Positions 53,083 to 60,725 of a stretch of 64,000 nucleotides of DNA are shown here, piece after piece. The position numbers and the translations under genes were made by a program. The DNA lies in the NCBI GenBank assembly GCA_937959265.1, contig CALGMA010000031.1:1-64000 (forward strand), written 5' to 3'. The notes beneath the pieces are model-generated. The model had not been told where the DNA came from, ran no database searches, and worked only from the letters and a program-made list of their open reading frames with translations. The stretch's first letter is position 1. Every line of letters starts with the position of its first letter. The DNA is from an uncultured Anaerolineae bacterium (GTDB taxonomy: Bacteria > Chloroflexota > Anaerolineae > J036 > Brachytrichaceae).

Positions 53083-54670
53083 TCATGCCCCTCGTCGCTT
53101 GATGTTGCGCCGTTCCCTCGCCCGATCTGCCGCCATCGTCGGCGGGTTCTATGTGCTCAGTAACATCGCCGGCTTCGTCGCGCGCTTGCTGATCAACGCG
53201 CGCTTCGGCGCCGGCGCCGAGCAAGACGCCTTCCGCGCCGCGTTCGTCATCCCGGATCTGATGTTCAACGTGCTGGCCGGCGGCGCCCTAGCCTCGGCGT
53301 TCATCCCGGTTTATGTGGGGCGGCTGAGTCGGGGCGAAACGGATATTGCCTGGCGGCTAGCGCGCGCAGTCGCGCAGGTCGTGTTCGGCGCGCTGAGCGC
53401 GCTGGCGCTCATGGCCGCCGCATCCGCGCCGGCGCTGATCCAACACGTCGTCGCGCGCCAATTCGGCCCCGCGCAAGTGGCGCTCACCGCGTCGCTGATG
53501 CGCATCATGTTGCTCGCGACGGTGATCTTCGGCGTCAGCGGCCTGCTGATGGGCGTGCTGCAATCGAACGACGCCTTCCTCGCGCCGGCGATTGCCCCCA
53601 GCATGTACCAGCTTGGCATGATCCTGGGCGCCACCGTGCTAAGCGGCCTGGGTGTATATGGCCTGGCAGTGGGCGTGGTGCTCGGCGCGCTGATGCATAT
53701 AGGCGTGCAGTTGCCATCGTTGCGCTCGGTCATGCGTCTTTCGTCTTCCGCCGCCCTTGCGCATGGCGCGCAGCGCGTAGGCCATGCGATACGCAGCGAC
53801 CTGCGCCAAATCATGGCGCTGATGCCGCCGCGCATGTTGGGGCTGGGGGCGGTGCAGCTCAACAGCTTGGTGAACACCACGCTGGCCTCGGGCATCCCCG
53901 GCGGCGTGTCGGCGTTCAACAACGCATTTGCCATCCTGGTTTTGCCCATCGCCGTGATCGGCCAAGCCGTCGGCACGGTGCTGTTCCCGGCGATCAGCGC
54001 GCACGCGGCGCGGGGCGAGGGCGCATCGTTCGCGGCGTCGTTCACCCGCGCGCTCAACGTCGTCATCGCGCTCAGCCTGCCGGCGGCGGTCGGGCTGATC
54101 ATCCTCGGCCAACCGCTGATCCGCCTGCTGTTCGAGCGGGGCGCGTTCGACGCGCGCTCGACCGAATGGGTAGCGTTCGCGCTGGCGCTGCTGGCGATCG
54201 GCCTGCCGGCTCATGCGGCGCTCGAGTTGGTCACGCGGGCGTTTTACGCGCTGAAGGACAGCGCGCGGCCGGCGATGCTGGCCGTGTTCAGCGTCGCCTT
54301 GAACATCCTGCTGAGCGTGGGGCTATATCAGATGTTCGACCGCGCCGGCCGGTTGCCATTCGGCGGGCTGGCGCTGGCCAATGCGGTCGCCACGATCCTA
54401 GAAACGCTCATCCTGTATGCGCTGCTCGTCCGCCGCGAAGGGCGCATACAGCCGCGCTCGACGTGGGTCGCATTGGGCAAGAACGGACTCGCGGCGCTGG
54501 CCATGGGGATCGCCCTATGGGGATGGGTGCGACTGGCCGGCGATGGCGCGCCGGCCACAATCGCAGCGATCGTCATCGGCGCGGCAGCCTACTTCGGCGT
54601 CGCCTTGATGTTGCGCAGCGAACAGGCGCTGTTCGCGGCAGGGATGGCGCGCAAGCGGTTCGCGCGGTAA
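53072..54670 (+). CDS. murJ: Lipid II flippase, MurJ/MviN family
   Basis: 532 aa with ~14 membrane helices. It flips the peptidoglycan precursor lipid II across the membrane. Family phrases: GFVARLLINARFGAGAEQDA, AAFVIPDLMFNVLAGGALAS with FIPVYVG (the MurJ N-terminal signature), NNAFAILVLPIAVIGQAVGT, and FERGAFDARSTEWVAFALAL with the RPAMLAVFSVALNILLSVGL helix. The first ATG lies inside the mfd end; a later in-frame ATG at residue 11 is an alternative. It converges on the trans-sulfuration enzyme gene with a 21-base gap. Confidence 0.92.
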   Translation: MTGDHAPRRLMLRRSLARSAAIVGGFYVLSNIAGFVARLLINARFGAGAEQDAFRAAFVIPDLMFNVLAGGALASAFIPVYVGRLSRGETDIAWRLARAVAQVVFGALSALALMAAASAPALIQHVVARQFGPAQVALTASLMRIMLLATVIFGVSGLLMGVLQSNDAFLAPAIAPSMYQLGMILGATVLSGLGVYGLAVGVVLGALMHIGVQLPSLRSVMRLSSSAALAHGAQRVGHAIRSDLRQIMALMPPRMLGLGAVQLNSLVNTTLASGIPGGVSAFNNAFAILVLPIAVIGQAVGTVLFPAISAHAARGEGASFAASFTRALNVVIALSLPAAVGLIILGQPLIRLLFERGAFDARSTEWVAFALALLAIGLPAHAALELVTRAFYALKDSARPAMLAVFSVALNILLSVGLYQMFDRAGRLPFGGLALANAVATILETLILYALLVRREGRIQPRSTWVALGKNGLAALAMGIALWGWVRLAGDGAPATIAAIVIGAAAYFGVALMLRSEQALFAAGMARKRFAR

Positions 54671-54691
54671 ACATCGCGCATTGAGCCTCGA

Positions 54692-55828
54692 TCAGCGCGC
54701 TTCAAGCGCCTGTTTCAGATCGGCGATCAAATCGTCCACGTGTTCGATGCCGACGGAAAGGCGGATGAGCGCCGGGCTGACTTCGAGGGGCGAGTTGGCG
54801 ACGCTCATGTGCGTCATCGCCGCCGGCACTTCGATCAGCGACTCGACGCCGCCCAGCGATTCGGCCAGCGCGAAGAGCTTCGTCCCCTCGGCGACGCGGC
54901 GCGCTTCCTCCGGCCCGCCTTTCACGATGAACGAGATCATGCCGCCAAACGCGCGCATTTGCCGCCGGGCAATCGCGTGCTGCGGATGCGAGGGCAAGCC
55001 GGGGTAGATCACGCGCTCTACTCGCGGATGCGATTCGAGCCAGGCCGCGACGGCCATCGCATTGGCGCTGTGGCGTTCCATCCGCACGTGCAGGGTCTTG
55101 ATGCCGCGCAGGACGAGGAAACAATCGAACGGCCCGGGCACCGCCCCAACGGCATTTTGCAGGAACTTCAAGCGCGCAAACGTGGCGTCATCATTCAGGG
55201 CAACCAGGCCGTTCACCACGTCGCTGTGTCCGCCCAGATACTTGGTTGCGCTGTGCACCACGATGTCCGCGCCGAGCTTGAGCGGCTGCTGCGCATACGG
55301 CGAGGCAAAGGTGTTGTCCACGACGATTTGCGGCGCGGCCCGGACGGCGTCGCACAAATGGGCGATCGCGGCGATGTCGGCCACCTTGAGCAGCGGATTG
55401 GTCGGCGTCTCGATCCAGATCAAGCGGGTATTGGGCTGAATGGCGGCGCGCACGGCGTCCAGATCGCTCATCTCGACAAATGAGGCCTGCACGCCGTAAT
55501 CCTCATAGACGCGCTTAAAGATGCGGTAGGTGCCGCCATACACGTCGTTGCTGGCCAGCACGTGATCGCCGGGCTTGAGCAGCCGGATCACGCAGTCAAT
55601 CGCCGCCATACCGGAGGCAAACGCCAAGCCATGCTTGCCGCCTTCCAGCGCGGCGATGCAGTCCTGCAGCGCGGTGCGGGTTGGGTTAGCGGTTCGCGCG
55701 TAATCGTAAGCCGCCTCGCCCATTTTCTTCTGCGCGTAGGTCGAGGTCTGATAGATCGGCGTCATCACCGCGCCATAGGCAGGATCGGGCGGCTGGCCGG
55801 CATGGATAGCAAGGGTCTCGAAGTTCAT
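54692..55828 (-). CDS. Cystathionine gamma-synthase/gamma-lyase family PLP enzyme
   Basis: 378 aa from the ATG giving MNFETLAIHAGQPPDP. Cys/Met metabolism PLP family: VMTPIYQTSTYAQKKMGEAA, the substrate/cofactor segment YDYARTANPTRTALQDCIAA, HGLAFASGMAAIDCVIRLLK, IETPTNPLLKVADI, the cofactor Asp in VVDNTFASPYAQQPLKLGAD and the PLP-lysine motif VHSATKYLGGHSDVVNG. C-terminal SLGGVESLIEVPAAMTHMSV is typical of the gamma-synthase/gamma-lyase branch. Which of metB-, metC- or mccB-like activity applies cannot be read from the sequence, and there are no methionine genes nearby. Confidence 0.9.
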   Translation of the reverse strand: MNFETLAIHAGQPPDPAYGAVMTPIYQTSTYAQKKMGEAAYDYARTANPTRTALQDCIAALEGGKHGLAFASGMAAIDCVIRLLKPGDHVLASNDVYGGTYRIFKRVYEDYGVQASFVEMSDLDAVRAAIQPNTRLIWIETPTNPLLKVADIAAIAHLCDAVRAAPQIVVDNTFASPYAQQPLKLGADIVVHSATKYLGGHSDVVNGLVALNDDATFARLKFLQNAVGAVPGPFDCFLVLRGIKTLHVRMERHSANAMAVAAWLESHPRVERVIYPGLPSHPQHAIARRQMRAFGGMISFIVKGGPEEARRVAEGTKLFALAESLGGVESLIEVPAAMTHMSVANSPLEVSPALIRLSVGIEHVDDLIADLKQALEAR

Positions 55829-55875
55829 GCGGCGAATTGTATGTAGCAAAGGATGCGCTAGATAATAGACTCTAA

Positions 55876-58587
55876 ATGGACACCGTTCGTCGCATCTTTC
55901 GCACCCTCTTCCGCCTGGCCATCGTGTGGCTGGTGGATGCGCTCTCGCTGCTGATCACGGCAGCGATTGTGCCCGGCATCTCCATCCAACCGATGGGCGA
56001 GGCATCACGGTTTGCCATTGCCGTGGCAGCGGCGCTAATGCTGGGCATCGTCAATTTCCTCATCCGCCCGCTCATCCTGTTGCTAGCGCTGCCGCTCGGA
56101 TTCTTCGTGCTCTTCGCCGCCGGGTTCATCATTAACATGATTGTGCTGCTCATCGCAGGCGGCCTGATGCCCGGCTTCACAGTGGACGGGCTGCTGCCGG
56201 CGTTGCTGGGCAGCGTGGTCTTGTCCATCGTCAACACACTCGTCACCACAATTGTGGACTTGGACGACGATTCGTTCTACAACAGCGTGGTCGAGCGCCT
56301 GGCCAAACGCCAAGAATTCACCACAGCGGCCGAAGACACGAACGGCCTGGTGATCGTTGAAATTGACGGCCTGAGTTGGCATCACATCCAAAAAGCGCTG
56401 GCCGAGGGTTACCTGCCCACGCTGAAGCAGATGAGGGACGAAGAGGGCTATGTGCTGGATCGTATTGATTGCGGCTTGCCATCTATGACCAGCGCAGCGC
56501 AGGCCGGCATCCTCTTCGGCGACAACTACGATATCCCGGCCTTCCGCTGGTACGACAAAAGTCGGCAGAAGTTATTCGTCTCCACCACCGATGCCGCCGA
56601 GCTCAACGCGCGCTACTCGACCGGAACCGGGCTGCTGCGCGGCGGTTCGTCCGTTAACAACATGTTCACCGGCGACGCCAAGAAGTCACTCTTCACCCTG
56701 GCCAACCTGCGATCGGGAAGCGCCGAAGAAAGGCAACGACGCGCCCGCGACGCATACCTGCTCATGATGAACCCGTATTTCTTCATGCGCACGCTCGCGT
56801 TCTATCTCGGCGAAGTCATCTTGGAGGTGTGGCAAGCAACCAAGCAAGCGCTGAAGAACGAACAGCCACGCTTGAACCGGCTGAAGCACGGTTATCCCTT
56901 CGTGCGCGCGGCAACCACAGTGTTCATGCGCGACATCCCGCTCTACTTCGTCAGCCTGGATGTCGTGCGCGGCAGTCCGGCCATCTACTACACCTTCGTC
57001 GGCTATGACGAAGTAGCGCACCACTCCGGCACATGGTCGGGCGATGCGTTCAACGTGCTGCGCCGGTTTGACCGCGCGATCGGTTACTTGAAAGACCTGA
57101 TCGAGCGCAAAGCCCCGCGACCCTACGAGCTGGTGTTGCTGTCCGACCATGGCCAGTCCTTCGGCGCGACGTTCAAGATGCGCTATGGCGTGACCCTGAA
57201 AGAGTTCATTGAACAGCACCTGCCGCGGGGGACGCGCGTGACGCAGGCCATCGGCGGCGATAGCGGCGCGATGTCCGTTGATGCGCTGGCCGGCGAGTTG
57301 GAGAACATGCAAGATCAGGCGGTGGGCGGCAAAATTGGCCAGACGACCGTCAAGCAAGCCCGAAGGCTCATCGAACGGAGCGTCGAAGCACAGCGCGAAG
57401 AACAGACGCGCGATGGGGATGAGACTGAGCAACACAGCGTCGTCGCCTATGGCAGCGGCAACCTGGCGCAGGTGTACTTCAACCTCCACCCGCGCAAGCT
57501 CACGCTGAGCGAGTTGAACGCGGCCTATCCCGGCATGGTGGATGCGCTGGTGAAGCACGAGGGGATCGGCTTGGTCGTTGGCTATGACGACGGCGGCGCG
57601 CCGGTCGCCCTGGGCAAGGGCGGCATGCGCAACCTGCATACCGGCCAAGTGACCGGCGCTGACCCGCTCGCGTCTTACGCCGACGCGCGCGCAACGGCCG
57701 ACTTCCGCGCCGAACAAGTGCGCCGGGTGATGGATTTCCCCAACGCCGGCGACCTGATGGTGATCAGCACCGTATATCCGGATGGCACCGTCGCCGCGCT
57801 CGAAGAACTGATCGGTTCGCACGGCGGCCTCGGCGGCGAGCAAACCGACGCATTCATCTTCCATCCCGCGTCGTGGGGCAAAATCCCACAAACCAAGTGC
57901 ACAACCGACGTCTTTCACATCCTGAACGCGCGGCGCAGCCTGCCGGCGCAACCTGTGCGCGTGCGTCGCGATGCGCAAACCGCCGCCGTCCGCGACTGGG
58001 CGCCGACTACGCTAAGCGCCGGCCTGAGCCGCATCGGCAAATGGCTTGGGCTGGCCGGCCGCTGCGCTGTGATGGATCGCCTGGCCTACCGCGCGGCAGC
58101 AAGCAATCCGTTTATGACCGGGCCAGCCGTCTTGATCGGCTTGATCGGGACATTCATCACCACGATCGTGGCCGCTCGAGGCGCGCTCGATCTGAGCGTG
58201 CTGCTGATCGCATTCCTCTTGAGGGTCGTCGTGTGGCTGCTCGACACGCTGGCTGTCTTCGGCGCCGCACGCGTGCTGGGCAGCCGCGCCTCGTACACCG
58301 CCAACCTGCGTGCAACCGGTTTTGCACAAAGCGTCACGCTGATCGAGCTACTGGCCGTGATTCCACTATTGGCGCCCCTGGCGCGCCTCTTGACGCAGAT
58401 CCTGCTTTTCTTTGGCGTGTGGATCGGCGCGTCCCAGGCAAACGACCTGAGCGGCTGGCGCTCGTTGATCCTGCCGATCGTCAGGTCCGCTGTGGTCATC
58501 GTCAGCTCGATGCTGATCTTCTTACTCCTGCAAGGCACGGCGTTCACCTTCGACGCGCTGCTGCGCGACCTGGGCCTGATGCGCTGA
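55876..58587 (+). CDS. Fusion of four-helix holin-like domain, phosphodiesterase domain and Yip1-like membrane domain
   Basis: 903 aa. Residues ~1-120: four helices of the PF04020 type (AIVWLVDALSLLITAAIVPG, AAALMLGIVNFLIRPLILLL, GFFVLFAAGFIINMIVLLIA, VVLSIVNTLVTTIVDLDD). Residues ~155-720: an alkaline-phosphatase-superfamily phosphodiesterase with metal or nucleophile residues D164 (VEIDGLSWHHI), T205 (PSMTSAAQAG), D378 and H382 (YDEVAHHSG), and D424-H425 (LLSDHGQSFG). Residues ~735-900: about five helices resembling Yip1 (AVLIGLIGTFITTIVAARGA, IELLAVIPLLAPLARLLTQI). The catalytic centre is complete, so hydrolysis of a phosphodiester (lipid-linked or nucleotide) at the outer face is likely; the substrate is unknown. 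Confidence 0.8.
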   Translation: MDTVRRIFRTLFRLAIVWLVDALSLLITAAIVPGISIQPMGEASRFAIAVAAALMLGIVNFLIRPLILLLALPLGFFVLFAAGFIINMIVLLIAGGLMPGFTVDGLLPALLGSVVLSIVNTLVTTIVDLDDDSFYNSVVERLAKRQEFTTAAEDTNGLVIVEIDGLSWHHIQKALAEGYLPTLKQMRDEEGYVLDRIDCGLPSMTSAAQAGILFGDNYDIPAFRWYDKSRQKLFVSTTDAAELNARYSTGTGLLRGGSSVNNMFTGDAKKSLFTLANLRSGSAEERQRRARDAYLLMMNPYFFMRTLAFYLGEVILEVWQATKQALKNEQPRLNRLKHGYPFVRAATTVFMRDIPLYFVSLDVVRGSPAIYYTFVGYDEVAHHSGTWSGDAFNVLRRFDRAIGYLKDLIERKAPRPYELVLLSDHGQSFGATFKMRYGVTLKEFIEQHLPRGTRVTQAIGGDSGAMSVDALAGELENMQDQAVGGKIGQTTVKQARRLIERSVEAQREEQTRDGDETEQHSVVAYGSGNLAQVYFNLHPRKLTLSELNAAYPGMVDALVKHEGIGLVVGYDDGGAPVALGKGGMRNLHTGQVTGADPLASYADARATADFRAEQVRRVMDFPNAGDLMVISTVYPDGTVAALEELIGSHGGLGGEQTDAFIFHPASWGKIPQTKCTTDVFHILNARRSLPAQPVRVRRDAQTAAVRDWAPTTLSAGLSRIGKWLGLAGRCAVMDRLAYRAAASNPFMTGPAVLIGLIGTFITTIVAARGALDLSVLLIAFLLRVVVWLLDTLAVFGAARVLGSRASYTANLRATGFAQSVTLIELLAVIPLLAPLARLLTQILLFFGVWIGASQANDLSGWRSLILPIVRSAVVIVSSMLIFLLLQGTAFTFDALLRDLGLMR

Positions 58588-58691
58588 CGCCTTTGGGTTT
58601 TCTCCCAGGGTTCAGAACCCCGAGAATTTACCTACGCTTTATGCACTGAAATGCAAACAAAGAGAAGCCGATGCATGCATAATCGAGACCG

Positions 58692-59375
58692 ATGAACACG
58701 CAGTACGATGACACACATGCATCCGAGCACGAAACGGAAGAGGAAGAAGCGACGCCCGAAGCACGCCGGAGACGCTATATTGAGCTGTTTTCTGCCGCTC
58801 TGATGGCCATCGCCACTCTCTTGACTGCCTGGAGTGCATATGAATCTTCTCGCTGGAATGGTCAGAGTAATACACATCAGTTGAACGTAATTGGCGCGCT
58901 AGTCAATCAAAGCAAGTTCGCCAGCTTGGCCGAACAGCAACGCAGCTTGGACGTCAGCTTGTATGCGGAGTGGGTAAAAGCCTTCAACGCCAACGACACC
59001 CGGCTGGCCGAGTTCATCTTCAAACGCTTCCCCGAGCCGCTTAAGACAGCAACGGATGCTTGGCGGGCGACGGATCCGCTGAACAACCCCCAAGCGCCGA
59101 CGTCACCATTCGTTATGCCGGAGTATGCGCTGCCGGAGAGCATCGAGGAGCAGCGCTGGACAGAAGCGGCCGCCGCCGAGTCCGACGCTGCCAATCGGGC
59201 AAGCACCGTATCAGATCGCTATCTGCTGTTCACAGTCATCTTTGCAACGACGTTGTTCTTCGCCGGCATCAGCGGCAAATTCGGATCGTTCGCTATCAAC
59301 GCAGGCGTGCTGTTGTTAGGTGCGCTGATACTCGTCATCGGTGCGGCCATCATGTTCACATTACCGATCATCTAG
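58692..59375 (+). CDS. DUF4337-like membrane protein
   Basis: 227 aa. A charged N-terminus (HETEEEEATPEARRRRYIEL) precedes one helix (FSAALMAIATLLTAWSAYES), a soluble middle (RWNGQSNTHQLNVIGALVNQ, AEWVKAFNANDTRLAEFIFK) and two C-terminal helices (LLFTVIFATTLFFAGISGKF, NAGVLLLGALILVIGAAIMF). This helix-loop-helix-helix layout with SAYESSRWNG fits the DUF4337-type family of unknown function. A MscS channel gene follows after 39 bases, so a role with it in the membrane is possible. Confidence 0.75.
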   Translation: MNTQYDDTHASEHETEEEEATPEARRRRYIELFSAALMAIATLLTAWSAYESSRWNGQSNTHQLNVIGALVNQSKFASLAEQQRSLDVSLYAEWVKAFNANDTRLAEFIFKRFPEPLKTATDAWRATDPLNNPQAPTSPFVMPEYALPESIEEQRWTEAAAAESDAANRASTVSDRYLLFTVIFATTLFFAGISGKFGSFAINAGVLLLGALILVIGAAIMFTLPII

Positions 59376-59414
59376 CACCGGCAGCCGGCTATCCTCACAG
59401 GGCAGGCAAGCGAT

Positions 59415-60278
59415 ATGCAGGCGGTGGAGTTCTTATTTCAACAGATCACCGCGCTACTCGCGCGCGTGATCGTACCACTGGCGCTTACCGCGGTCGCTGT
59501 TGTGGCAAGCCTGCGCCTGATCGGCATCATCGCTCGCGCATCCGAACAACGCATCCGAAGCGTCTATGTTGAGGACTACGACCGGCGTACCCGGCTTTTG
59601 ACACTGCACCGCACAGCCGTCAACACAGCCCGTGCCGTTACGGGCACCATCGCCACGCTGGTGGTGCTCGCGACGATCGGGCTCGATCTCGGGCCGGTGC
59701 TGGCAGCCGCCGGTATCGCCGGTCTTGCCATCTCGCTCGGTGCGCAGACGTTGATCAAGGATTTCCTCGGCGGACTGATCATCCTGCTGGAGGATCAGTA
59801 CCGCGTTGGCGATGTGATCTCGGTCGGCAACGCCTCCGGCACAGTCGAGAAGATTACCCTACGCCGCACCGACATCCGCGACTCCGAAGGACAATTACAC
59901 ATCTTGTCCAATGGCGACATACGCGCGATCAGGAACGAGACCCGCGGATGGTCACGCGCGCTGCTTGAGATCAATCTGGACTTCGACACCGACGTAGAGA
60001 AAGCCGTCGCTGTGCTGAAGGGCGCAATGGCGCGCGCAGCCAACGATCCGGAGATCGCCCACGACTTGCTCGAACAGCCAGAGATCTTCGGCTGGAACCT
60101 GTTCACCGACTGGTCTGTAATCGTCCGGATATGGGTTAAGGTCAAGCCGGGCACACAATCGAAAGTAGCGCGCGTGTTGCGGCGCTACGTGCTGCAGACG
60201 CTCCATGACGCCGACATCCCCATTGCCAGCCGCACGCGTTTGCAATGGCAGCAAAGCGTGACAGCGGATGAATCATGA
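59415..60278 (+). CDS. Small-conductance mechanosensitive channel, MscS family
   Basis: 287 aa, the compact MscS form. The pore-lining helix and beta domain are clear: VLAAAGIAGLAISLGAQTLI then KDFLGGLIILLEDQYRVGDV, VISVGNASGTVEKITLRRTD and LHILSNGDIRAIRNETRGWS. N-terminal helices at ~13-35 and ~70-105. C-terminal domain FDTDVEKAVAVLKGAMARAA, ending in QTLHDADIPIASRTRLQW. It releases osmolytes on membrane tension. Followed after 21 bases by the 123-aa membrane protein gene. Confidence 0.92.
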   Translation: MQAVEFLFQQITALLARVIVPLALTAVAVVASLRLIGIIARASEQRIRSVYVEDYDRRTRLLTLHRTAVNTARAVTGTIATLVVLATIGLDLGPVLAAAGIAGLAISLGAQTLIKDFLGGLIILLEDQYRVGDVISVGNASGTVEKITLRRTDIRDSEGQLHILSNGDIRAIRNETRGWSRALLEINLDFDTDVEKAVAVLKGAMARAANDPEIAHDLLEQPEIFGWNLFTDWSVIVRIWVKVKPGTQSKVARVLRRYVLQTLHDADIPIASRTRLQWQQSVTADES

Positions 60279-60299
60279 ACTCATCGAAGGAGAACTTGA

Positions 60300-60671
60300 A
60301 TGAACAAGAGACCGGTTGCTGTATCAGGCATCGCAATTGTGTTGGGCATGATAGGCGCAACGCTCGTATTGCTCTCGCTCGGCGCGATCCTCGCAGCGGA
60401 ACAAAGCGCCGGCTGGATGGGCATCATATTCGCCCTGCTGGGCGTGTTGTGCTTGGCCCTGGCCTATGGCTTGTTCGCCCTCAAGTCTTGGGCATGGCCG
60501 ATGGGCATTGCGATGGTCGTGATCAGCGCACTCGCGGCATTGCTGTCAGCGATCAACCGCGGCACGCTGGCCTTTCTTGTGCTCAGCCTGGCCCCGGCCA
60601 TCCTGCTGCTTGGCGGATTGTTTCTCCCTGACGTGCGCAAGGCTTTCGGGCGCAACGGCAGGTCGAAATGA
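60300..60671 (+). CDS. Small four-helix membrane protein, 123 aa
   Basis: Four hydrophobic segments: AVSGIAIVLGMIGATLVLLS, MGIIFALLGVLCLALAYGLF, AWPMGIAMVVISALAALLSA and LAFLVLSLAPAILLLGGLFL, with a basic C-terminus (RKAFGRNGRSK). AAGGAGA at good spacing before the ATG supports this frame over an overlapping one. Resembles small uncharacterised membrane proteins (DUF-type). Its place after the mscS-like gene suggests co-transcription. Confidence 0.75.
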   Translation: MNKRPVAVSGIAIVLGMIGATLVLLSLGAILAAEQSAGWMGIIFALLGVLCLALAYGLFALKSWAWPMGIAMVVISALAALLSAINRGTLAFLVLSLAPAILLLGGLFLPDVRKAFGRNGRSK

Positions 60672-60725
60672 ACGAGGTGAGCAACGCATCTGCGCGTCTC
60701 ACCCCTTGAATGTTTGGAGGAAACT

